DNA of 64,000 nucleotides, from NCBI GenBank assembly GCA_024236015.1, contig JACKLK010000006.1, positions 1 to 64,000 on the forward strand, read 5' to 3'. Positions 31,238 through 38,440 of this stretch are shown one piece after another; the first letter of the stretch is position 1; the number at the start of each line of letters is the position of its first letter. Below the pieces are notes generated by a model. The model saw only the letters and a program-made list of their open reading frames with translations. It did not search any database and had not been told where the DNA came from. Origin of the DNA: Rhodoferax sp. Lineage in GTDB: Bacteria; Pseudomonadota; Gammaproteobacteria; Burkholderiales; Burkholderiaceae_C. Made by a program: the position numbers and the translations under genes.

Positions 31238-32215
31238 TTACATCAGCAGGTGTTCGCCCGCGTTGTCGCCGCCCAGCGTCACGTAGTTGACCTTGCGGAT
31301 GTCCATCAGCTTGCGGCCGCCGGCGTAGCTGATCGAGCTCTGGATGTCCTGTTCCATCTCGGTCAGCGTCTCCGAGAGCCTGCCCTTGATCGGCTCGAGG
31401 ATGCGCTTGCCTTCGACGTGCTTGTATTCGCCCTTGTTGAAGTCGCTGGCCGAGCCGTAATACTCCTTGAACAGGCGGCCGTCGACCTCCACCGTCTGGC
31501 CCGGGCTTTCCTCGTGGCCGGCCAGCATGGAGCCGATCATGACCATGGTGGCGCCGAAGCGGATGCTCTTGGCGATGTCGCCGTGTTCGCGGATGCCGCC
31601 GTCGGCGATGATGGGCTTGGTCGCCACGCGGGCACACCACTTGAGCGCCGACAACTGCCATCCGCCGGTGCCGAAACCGGTCTTGAGCTTGGTGATGCAG
31701 ACCTTGCCCGGACCGATGCCGACCTTGGTCGCGTCGGCGCCCCAGTTCTCCAGGTCGATCACGGCCTCGGGTGTCCCCACGTTGCCGGCGATGACGAACG
31801 CCGCCGGCAGCTTGGCCTTGAGGCATTCGATCATGTTCTTGACGCTGTCGGCGTGGCCGTGCGCAATGTCGATCGTGATGTATTCGGGACACAGGCCGAG
31901 CGCGACGAACTGGTCGACCGTCGCATAGTCGGCCTTCTTGACGCCCAGCGAGATCGATGCGTACAGGCCCTTGGCCTTCATGGCCTGGACGAAGGCGACG
32001 TTGTCCAGGTCGAAGCGGTGCATGACATAGAAGTAGCCGTTCTCGGCCAGCCAGGCGCAGATCGACTCGTCGACCACGGTCTTCATGTTGGCCGGTACCA
32101 CCGGGATGCGGAACTGCCGCCCTCCGAGTTCGGTGCTGGCATCACATTCGGAGCGGCTGTCCACGCGGCATTTGCGCGGCAGCAGCAGAATGTTCTCGTA
32201 ATCGAATATTTCCAT
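31238..32215 (-). CDS. guaC: GMP reductase
   Basis: A 325-residue IMPDH/GMPR-family enzyme that reduces GMP to IMP and ammonia with NADPH, in purine salvage. The catalytic cysteine lies in GPGKVCITKLKTGFGTGG, and the phosphate-binding segment is ADGGIREHGD. No CBS domains are present, and the length fits GMP reductase rather than IMP dehydrogenase. A GGGGAAA ribosome site lies 6 nt before the ATG. The gene diverges from uvrD across about 200 bp in which no riboswitch-like fold was noticed. Confidence 0.88.
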   Translation of the reverse strand: MEIFDYENILLLPRKCRVDSRSECDASTELGGRQFRIPVVPANMKTVVDESICAWLAENGYFYVMHRFDLDNVAFVQAMKAKGLYASISLGVKKADYATVDQFVALGLCPEYITIDIAHGHADSVKNMIECLKAKLPAAFVIAGNVGTPEAVIDLENWGADATKVGIGPGKVCITKLKTGFGTGGWQLSALKWCARVATKPIIADGGIREHGDIAKSIRFGATMVMIGSMLAGHEESPGQTVEVDGRLFKEYYGSASDFNKGEYKHVEGKRILEPIKGRLSETLTEMEQDIQSSISYAGGRKLMDIRKVNYVTLGGDNAGEHLLM

Positions 32216-32412
32216 GGTGTTTCCCCAAGCGTTGGATGACTGTCGGCATGAACAGATGAGCGCTTGGATCGGGCCCGGTTCGGGTCGCGTCGCCCCGAGG
32301 GGCGCGGAAACGAAAACCGGGCCACAAATGCTTGGGCCCGGTGCTTGATTCTAGCAGCGTGGGGTGACGCCGAGCCTGCCGGCCTTGCGGCCATGCCGCG
32401 CGCATGGGTTCC

Positions 32413-32424
32413 TACAATCGTCCG
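32413..32424 (+). promoter_or_regulatory. uvrD -10 element and 6-nt gap to the start codon
   Basis: TACAAT (32413-32418) is followed by CGTCCG and then the ATG of uvrD. Transcription starting about 7 nt after a -10 box would begin at the ATG itself. No clear -35 hexamer at 16-18 bp. Confidence 0.5.
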
Positions 32425-34785
32425 ATGCACCCAATGCCAACCCCCTCCCAGGCGCCCGCCGGCGGCCTCGTGGACAGCCTCAATCCCGAACAACGCGCGG
32501 CCGTCACGCTGCCGGCCGAACACGCGCTGATCCTGGCCGGGGCCGGCTCGGGCAAGACGCGGGTGTTGACCACGCGTATCGCCTGGCTGCTGCAGACCGG
32601 CCAGGTGTCGCCGGCCGGCATCCTGGCCGTGACCTTCACGAACAAGGCGGCCAAGGAGATGATGACGCGCCTGACCAGCATGTTGCCGGTCAACGTGCGC
32701 GGCATGTGGATCGGCACCTTCCACGGGTTGTGCAATCGTTTCCTGCGCGCGCACTACAAGCTGGCCAACCTGCCGCAGGCGTTCCAGATCCTGGACACGC
32801 AGGATCAGCTCTCGGCGATCAAGCGCCTGGTCAAGCAGTACCAGATTGACGACGAACGTTTCCCGCCCAAGCAGCTGGTGTGGTTCATCGCCGGCTGCAA
32901 GGAAGACGGGCTGCGGCCCAACATGGTCGACGCGCGCGACGCCGACACGCGCAAGAAGGTCGAGATCTACCAGCTCTACGAGGAGCAGTGCCAGCGCGAA
33001 GGCGTGGTCGACTTCGGCGAATTGATGCTGCGCAGCTTCGAGTTGCTGCGTGACAACGATCCGATCCGGGAGCACTACCAGCGGCGGTTCCGCCACATCC
33101 TGATCGATGAGTTCCAGGACACCAACAAGCTGCAATACGCCTGGATCAAGCTGCTGGCCGGTGGCAGCGGCAATGCCACCGTGGCCGGTGACCCGGACTT
33201 CCGCCCCACGGGCTGCGTGCTGGCCGTGGGCGACGACGACCAGAGCATCTATGCGTTTCGCGGCGCGCGGGTCGGCAACATGGCCGACTTCGTGCGCGAG
33301 TTCGACGTGCAGCACCAGATCAAGCTCGAGCAGAACTACCGCAGCTACAGCAACATCCTGGACAGCGCCAATGCGCTGATCAGCCACAACGCCAAGCGCC
33401 TGGGCAAGAACCTGCGCACCGACCAGGGCCCGGGCGAGCCGGTGCGCGTGGTCGAGTCGCCCAGCGACCTGGCCGAGGCACAGTGGATGGTCGACGAGAT
33501 GCGCCAGCTGGTGCGCGATGGCATGGATCGCAAGGAGATCGCGGTGCTGTATCGCAGCAACGCGCAGAGCCGGGTCATCGAGACGGCGCTGTTCAACGCC
33601 GGCATGCCGTACCGGGTCTATGGCGGCTTGCGCTTTTTCGAACGCGCCGAGATCAAGCATGCGCTGGCCTACCTGCGGCTGCTGGAGAACCCGGGCGACG
33701 ACACCAGCTTCCTGCGGGTCGTCAACTTCCCGCCGCGCGGCATTGGCGCGCGCAGCCTGGAGCAGCTGCAGGACGCGGCGCGCAGTTCCGGCAAGTCGCT
33801 GCACGACGCGACGACCGCCGTCACGGGCAAGGCCGGCGCCAATCTGGGCGCCTTCGTCGCGCGTATCGACGTGTTGCGCGAGCAGACCCAGGGCCTGTCG
33901 CTGCGCGAGATCATCGAGCTGGTGCTCGAGCACAGCGGGCTGGTCGAACACTACAAGACCGAGCGCGAAGGCGCGGACCGGATCGAGAACCTGGAGGAGC
34001 TGGTCAACGCGGCCGAGAGTTTCGTGACCCAGGAGGGGTTCGGACGCGATGCGGTCGCGCTGCCGGTCGACGAGCTGGCGCCCGACGCGAGCGGGGCCGT
34101 GGCGGCGCCGGACGCCGAAACCGGCGAGACCGTGTCGCCGCTGGCCGCCTTCCTGACCCATGCCGCGCTGGAGTCTGGCGACAACCAGGCCCAGGCCGGG
34201 CAGGACGCGATCCAGCTGATGACGGTGCATGCGAGCAAGGGCCTGGAGTTCGACTGCGTGTTCATCGGCGGCATGGAGGAGGGCCTGTTCCCGCACGAGA
34301 ACGCGATGAGCGACCACGACGGGCTCGAGGAGGAGCGCCGGCTGATGTACGTGGCCATCACCCGGGCGCGCCAGCGCCTGTACCTGAGCCATTCGCAGAC
34401 CCGCATGTTGCACGGCCAGACGCGTTACAACATGCGCAGCCGCTTCTTCGACGAGTTGCCGGAGCAGGCGCTGAAATGGCTGACGCCCAAGCGCGCCGGC
34501 TTCGGCGACATGCCGGCGAATCCGGCATCGGCCTGGAGCCAGCGCGATTTCAACAGCCCGGCGCGAGCCATCCCGTCGCACGCGGCGGCAGCAGCGGTGC
34601 CACGGCAGTCGGACAACGGCCACGGCCTGCGTGTGAAGATGAAGGTGTTCCATACCAAGTTCGGCGAAGGCACGGTGCTCACGCTCGAAGGCACGGGCGC
34701 GGATGCGCGGGCCCAGATCGATTTTCCGCGCCACGGCACGAAATGGCTGGCCCTGTCGGTGGCCAAGCTGACGCCGGTGCCGTGA
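32425..34785 (+). CDS. uvrD: UvrD/PcrA-type superfamily 1 DNA helicase II
   Basis: A 786-residue 3'-5' helicase for nucleotide excision and mismatch repair. Motifs in order: Walker A GAGSGKT, GTFHGLCNRFLR, motif II DEFQDTNKLQ, motif III VGDDDQSIYAFRGA, TVHASKGLEFD, and motif VI VAITRARQRLYLS. The C-terminal FGEGTVLTLEG segment is the Tudor-like tail that binds RNA polymerase in PcrA/UvrD. The start is chosen at MHPMPTPSQ because the -10 box leaves no room for the ATG seven codons upstream on a transcript. No Shine-Dalgarno sequence is visible. Confidence 0.9.
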   Translation: MHPMPTPSQAPAGGLVDSLNPEQRAAVTLPAEHALILAGAGSGKTRVLTTRIAWLLQTGQVSPAGILAVTFTNKAAKEMMTRLTSMLPVNVRGMWIGTFHGLCNRFLRAHYKLANLPQAFQILDTQDQLSAIKRLVKQYQIDDERFPPKQLVWFIAGCKEDGLRPNMVDARDADTRKKVEIYQLYEEQCQREGVVDFGELMLRSFELLRDNDPIREHYQRRFRHILIDEFQDTNKLQYAWIKLLAGGSGNATVAGDPDFRPTGCVLAVGDDDQSIYAFRGARVGNMADFVREFDVQHQIKLEQNYRSYSNILDSANALISHNAKRLGKNLRTDQGPGEPVRVVESPSDLAEAQWMVDEMRQLVRDGMDRKEIAVLYRSNAQSRVIETALFNAGMPYRVYGGLRFFERAEIKHALAYLRLLENPGDDTSFLRVVNFPPRGIGARSLEQLQDAARSSGKSLHDATTAVTGKAGANLGAFVARIDVLREQTQGLSLREIIELVLEHSGLVEHYKTEREGADRIENLEELVNAAESFVTQEGFGRDAVALPVDELAPDASGAVAAPDAETGETVSPLAAFLTHAALESGDNQAQAGQDAIQLMTVHASKGLEFDCVFIGGMEEGLFPHENAMSDHDGLEEERRLMYVAITRARQRLYLSHSQTRMLHGQTRYNMRSRFFDELPEQALKWLTPKRAGFGDMPANPASAWSQRDFNSPARAIPSHAAAAAVPRQSDNGHGLRVKMKVFHTKFGEGTVLTLEGTGADARAQIDFPRHGTKWLALSVAKLTPVP

Positions 34786-34890
34786 CGGCAGCATGACCGT
34801 GGCAGCGGCGCTGCGGATCCGATCCCGCGCGGCCAGCGGAACTTCGCGGCCGGCTTGCGGGTCGTAAAGGTTTCAACCCGGGGTCACACC

Positions 34891-35358
34891 ATGGCATTTC
34901 CACTCGTCGCGATCATGCTCGCCGCCACGCTGGCCAGCACGCCACTGCAGGCGGCCGACACCGGCCCCGCCACCAGCCCGCCCAGTGCGCGCGAGCGTAT
35001 CGACCTGGCGCGCGAGGCGATCCGCAAGCAGGACTGGCGCCGGGCGCTGGACGAGCTGAACCGGGCGGTGCGCGAGGAGCCGCGCAATGCCGACATCCAC
35101 AATCTGCTGGGCTACAGCTTGCGCAAGCAGGCCCGGCCGGACCTGCCCAGGGCGTTCGAACACTACCGCAAGGCGATCGAACTCGATCCACGCCACAAGG
35201 GCGCCCATGAATACATCGGCGAGGCCTACCTGATGGACAGGAAGCCGCAGGAAGCCGAAAAGCACCTGGCCGCGCTGCAGCAGATCTGCGGCAATACGAC
35301 GTGTGAGGAATACGTCGATCTCGCCAAGGCGATTGCCGACTACAGGTTGAAGAACTGA
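34891..35358 (+). CDS. Secreted TPR protein
   Basis: A 155-residue exported protein with a signal peptide (MAFPLVAIMLAATLASTPLQA) and about two to three tetratricopeptide repeats (WRRALDELNRAVREEPRNAD, then AFEHYRKAIELDPRHKGAHE). TPRs mediate protein-protein contacts; partners are unknown. A pair of cysteines near the end (CGNTTC) could form a disulfide in the periplasm. It lies between uvrD and a convergent FecR-domain gene; both encode exported proteins and may act together, though they are on opposite strands. Confidence 0.75.
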   Translation: MAFPLVAIMLAATLASTPLQAADTGPATSPPSARERIDLAREAIRKQDWRRALDELNRAVREEPRNADIHNLLGYSLRKQARPDLPRAFEHYRKAIELDPRHKGAHEYIGEAYLMDRKPQEAEKHLAALQQICGNTTCEEYVDLAKAIADYRLKN

Positions 35359-35389
35359 ACCGCGCCGGGCGTATGCGCCCGCATGCGTG

Positions 35390-36148
35390 TCAGCGGCGCG
35401 GCATCACCGCCGGGTGCGCCTGACCGGGCTTGTCTTCCATGTAGCCGCGACCGTCCTTGACACCTTTCCTGCCGGCGATCTGCCAGGCGGTGCGTTGTCC
35501 GACCAGGCGAGCCAGCACTTCGAGTTCCTCGTCCGTGTGGTTGATGGCGCCGGCCGGTGTCAGCAGGCGGCCTTCCCGGGCCTGCACTTCGGCCCAGAAT
35601 GCCTGGTGGTAGTCCGATACGCTGGTCACGCGGTCGCCGCCGGCCGCCAGGTCGATGGTGCCGTAGCAGTTGCACAGGTAGCTGCGCCCGTTGGCGCCCG
35701 CCGGCACCTCCGCATAGACGCCGGTGCCGCGAATGCCGGCGGTGAGGGTCGGCGTGACGATCTGGCGCGTATTGCCGATGCCCCAGACGCTGGCCACGGC
35801 GCCGGCCAGCAGGCGCAGCACGCTGACCACGTTGAGCGATTGGCCGCGTTCGACCGTCATCTGCGAGTTCTGGCGGACCTTGAACGAGGAGTTGCCGAGC
35901 ACGAACACCAGGGTCGTGCCGGGCCCGGTGGCGACCTGGTCGCCGGTCTGGATCGTGTCCTGGGGCAACAGGCGCTGGCCATTGAGCAGGGCGTCACCCT
36001 GCAACTCGACGATGTTGCTGCGCGACTGGGCGTGGGCCGCCGCGAAGCCGCCCATGGCCGTCCAGGCCGCGGCGGCACTGAGGAAGCTGCGGCGCTGGAA
36101 CCACAGCACCTCCTTCTCGGAGCGGTCAATCAGGATATGGCGATTCAT
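35390..36148 (-). CDS. FecR-domain protein with a Tat-type signal
   Basis: A 252-residue exported protein. The N-terminus FQRRSFLSAAAAWTAMGGFA has the twin-arginine pattern, which suggests Tat export, and the body has a FecR domain (LLPQDTIQTGDQVATGPGTT; GIGNTRQIVTPTLTAGIRGT). FecR domains bind periplasmic ligands or peptidoglycan-linked partners. No sigma factor or TonB receptor is nearby, so classic iron signalling is unlikely. Two cysteines (YLCNCYG) are close together. Role unknown. Confidence 0.75.
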   Translation of the reverse strand: MNRHILIDRSEKEVLWFQRRSFLSAAAAWTAMGGFAAAHAQSRSNIVELQGDALLNGQRLLPQDTIQTGDQVATGPGTTLVFVLGNSSFKVRQNSQMTVERGQSLNVVSVLRLLAGAVASVWGIGNTRQIVTPTLTAGIRGTGVYAEVPAGANGRSYLCNCYGTIDLAAGGDRVTSVSDYHQAFWAEVQAREGRLLTPAGAINHTDEELEVLARLVGQRTAWQIAGRKGVKDGRGYMEDKPGQAHPAVMPRR

Positions 36149-36216
36149 GCATCCTCCTCACGGTACGGCGTCGATCAACGGTCAGGGCCAACTGTAACCC
36201 CGTGGCCGGTCCATCG

Positions 36217-37017
36217 TCACGGGGCGCCGGACGCGGGCGGCGTGGCGCCGTCGTCTTCGGTCAGGAAACAGTCCCGGAACGAGAAATAGGTGGACGTGAA
36301 GATCATCGCCGCGATCATCAGCGTGCCCGGCAGCAGCACGACGCCGGCCACCTGGGGGTTGCCCAGTATGCCGGTGAGCAGCGATATGGCGACGATCAGC
36401 AGCATCGTGATGCCGATCCACATCAGCCCGAACACGGTGAATGCCAGCAGGTTGCGCAGGCAGGCCACCAGGCTGAAGAAAACGCTCTTGAGCGGCGGCA
36501 CCTGGTGCCAGTGCACCAGCGCCGGCGCATGCCAGAACATCAGCGACAACGGCAGCTGCAGCAGCAGGAAGGCCATCATCGCCGAGCGGCTGTCGGGGTC
36601 GCGCGCCATGTCGATGGATGGTGCGCTGCCGGCCAGGTAGCTGGCCGCGAATCGGCCGTCGTCGAACAGCGCCGTGATGCCCATCACGACCGCCAGGCCG
36701 ATGCCGTACATCACGCCCAGCGTCAGCATGGCCCGCAGTTGCTGGCGTCCGGCGCGGAACGCGCTCAGGAACACCATCGGCATCGGAAAGTTGCCGGCGT
36801 GCGCCTCCTTGCTCGCGGCCATCAGGCCCAGCGTGCAGGCGGGCAACAAGGCCATGGCCAGTCCCAGCCCGATGACCGGGACCATGCTGGCCAGCGACAT
36901 CACGGCCAGGAACATGAAGAACAGGCCGGACAAGGCCAGCGGCTGGCGAAAGAAGGTGCGGATGCCCAGCTTGACCCAGGTGATGCCGGTGCGTGCGGGA
37001 ACGATGTGGAGTTTCAT
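36217..37017 (-). CDS. BPSS1780-family membrane protein
   Basis: A 266-residue inner-membrane protein with about six hydrophobic segments. It starts MKLHIVPARTGITWVKLGIR and matches the BPSS1780 family found in Burkholderiales. Function is unknown. It follows the homoserine kinase gene by 20 bp on the same strand, in an order DUF2782 - thrB - BPSS1780 that looks like a conserved operon in this group. Confidence 0.75.
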   Translation of the reverse strand: MKLHIVPARTGITWVKLGIRTFFRQPLALSGLFFMFLAVMSLASMVPVIGLGLAMALLPACTLGLMAASKEAHAGNFPMPMVFLSAFRAGRQQLRAMLTLGVMYGIGLAVVMGITALFDDGRFAASYLAGSAPSIDMARDPDSRSAMMAFLLLQLPLSLMFWHAPALVHWHQVPPLKSVFFSLVACLRNLLAFTVFGLMWIGITMLLIVAISLLTGILGNPQVAGVVLLPGTLMIAAMIFTSTYFSFRDCFLTEDDGATPPASGAP

Positions 37018-37036
37018 GGTGCGTGCCGCCGAATGC

Positions 37037-38032
37037 TCACAGGCCCAGCAGGTTCGGCGTCAGGCTCTGGCGGACCCGCTCGCGCAACACCCGTTCGAAA
37101 TGGGTCGGGTCGTGCGGCTGGAGCATCGATGCCTCGCGCGGCAGGTGCAGGTCCCACAGGCGGGAGATCCAGAATCGCAGTGCGCCGGCCCGCAGCATCG
37201 CGGGCAGCAGGCGGCGCTCGGATGCGGTCAAGGGGCGCACGGCTGCGTAGGCGGCCAGCATGCTGCGGCTGCGCTCGAGGTCCGCGACGCCGGTCGCGAG
37301 GTCGATGCACCAGTCGTTCAGGCAGACCGCGATATCGAACACCCAGCTGTCGATGCCGGCGAAATAGAAGTCGAAGAAGCCGCTGAGCCGGGGGCGGCCG
37401 TCGGGCGCGGGCGCGTCGACGCCGGTGTCGAACAACACGTTGTCGCGAAACAGGTCGGCGTGGATGGCGCCGCGCGGCAACGCCTGGCAGGCCGCCGATT
37501 CGGCGACATGGTTCTGGTAGGCCAGCTCGGAGCGCAGCAGCTCGGCCTGGGGCCCGTCGACATGCGGCAAGACCACCGGCACCGTCTCGTTCCACCAGGG
37601 CAGGCCCCGCAGATTGGGCTGTTCGAGCGCGAAGTCCCGACCGGCCAGGTGCATGCGCGCCAGCATGGCGCCGACCGCGGTGCAGTGCGCGGCGTCGGGC
37701 GACAACGCGCTCTTGCCGGACAGGCGGTTGACCACCGTGGCCGGCTTGTCCCGCAGCCGGTGCAGGTAGACGCCGTTGGCATCCTGCGCCGGATCGGGCA
37801 CCGGAATGCCGCGCGCGGCCAGGTGTTTCATCAGCGCCAGGTAGAACGGCAGTTGCTCGAAGCTCAGGCGCTCGAACAGCGTCAGCACGTATTCGCCCTG
37901 GCTGGTGCTGACGAAGTAGTTGGTGTTCTCGATGCCTCCGGCGCACCCCTGCATCGCATGCAGATCGCCCAGGCCAAGCTTGTGAATCAGGTCGCCCGCC
38001 TCGTCGGGCGCGACCTCCGTGTATACCGCCAT
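37037..38032 (-). CDS. thrB: Homoserine kinase (APH-fold type)
   Basis: A 331-residue kinase of the aminoglycoside-phosphotransferase fold that phosphorylates homoserine in threonine synthesis. The ATP/Mg catalytic loop is IHADLFRDNVLFD (about residues 190-202) and the metal aspartate lies in GFFDFYFAGID. The N-terminus MAVYTEVAPDEAGDLIHKLG is typical of the proteobacterial ThrB2 type, which is unrelated to the GHMP-kinase ThrB of E. coli. It is 18 bp downstream of the DUF2782 gene. Confidence 0.85.
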   Translation of the reverse strand: MAVYTEVAPDEAGDLIHKLGLGDLHAMQGCAGGIENTNYFVSTSQGEYVLTLFERLSFEQLPFYLALMKHLAARGIPVPDPAQDANGVYLHRLRDKPATVVNRLSGKSALSPDAAHCTAVGAMLARMHLAGRDFALEQPNLRGLPWWNETVPVVLPHVDGPQAELLRSELAYQNHVAESAACQALPRGAIHADLFRDNVLFDTGVDAPAPDGRPRLSGFFDFYFAGIDSWVFDIAVCLNDWCIDLATGVADLERSRSMLAAYAAVRPLTASERRLLPAMLRAGALRFWISRLWDLHLPREASMLQPHDPTHFERVLRERVRQSLTPNLLGL

Positions 38033-38050
38033 GAATCAGTCTTGCCGGGC

Positions 38051-38389
38051 CTAGAAGTCCAGCAGCTTCCAGACCCGCGTGCCGCCGGTCGCCGTGTTGT
38101 TGCCGCGCTCGCCGCGCGTCAGGTTGCGATGAATGCCGGCCGGCTGCACGTCGTAGGCCGGCATGCCGCCCTTGGGCGAGACCACGATGCTCTGGGTTTC
38201 GCCACCCACGCGCAATTCGTCGATGCGCGAGCCGGCATCCTCGATCTGGATGCGCTCGATGCGCTGGTCCGGACGCCCGCCCGGGACGCCGGCCGCGCCG
38301 TCGGCCGGTGCGGTCTGTGCCAGGGACGGCGTGCTCCAGGCCAGGGTCGCGGCCAGTGCGCAAAGGGTGGCAAAACGAAAGTGGGGCAT
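38051..38389 (-). CDS. DUF2782 exported protein
   Basis: A 112-residue protein with a signal peptide (FATLCALAATLAWSTPSLAQ) and a short DUF2782 domain (QRIERIQIEDAGSRIDELRV; GGTRVWKLLDF at the end). Function is unknown; the family is regularly found next to polA and thrB in betaproteobacteria. The gene begins immediately after a TACAAT box, with no leader and no Shine-Dalgarno sequence. It is divergent from polA across only 51 bp. Confidence 0.75.
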   Translation of the reverse strand: MPHFRFATLCALAATLAWSTPSLAQTAPADGAAGVPGGRPDQRIERIQIEDAGSRIDELRVGGETQSIVVSPKGGMPAYDVQPAGIHRNLTRGERGNNTATGGTRVWKLLDF

Positions 38390-38401
38390 CGGCCGATTGT
38401 A
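38390..38401 (-). promoter_or_regulatory. -10 element of the DUF2782-thrB operon, 6 nt from the start codon
   Basis: On the minus strand TACAAT (38401-38396) is followed by CGGCCG and ATG. Predicts a leaderless or near-leaderless transcript. Confidence 0.5.
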
Positions 38402-38428
38402 GGTGCACTGCGGCCCGGCCGTGGCAGG

Positions 38429-38440
38429 CACAATGGCGCG
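38429..38440 (+). promoter_or_regulatory. polA -10 element, 6 nt from the start codon
   Basis: CACAAT (38429-38434), GGCGCG, then ATG. It is the divergent partner of the DUF2782 promoter in the same 51-bp gap. Confidence 0.45.

Noticed and set aside
33483..34796. Long open frames on alternate frames or the opposite strand of uvrD, polA, dnaE, gluQ and the ejection genes, some over 1000 codons
   Set aside because: High-GC shadows: Arg/Ala/Gly/Pro-rich translations with no family resemblance, fully overlapping genes that have conserved motifs.
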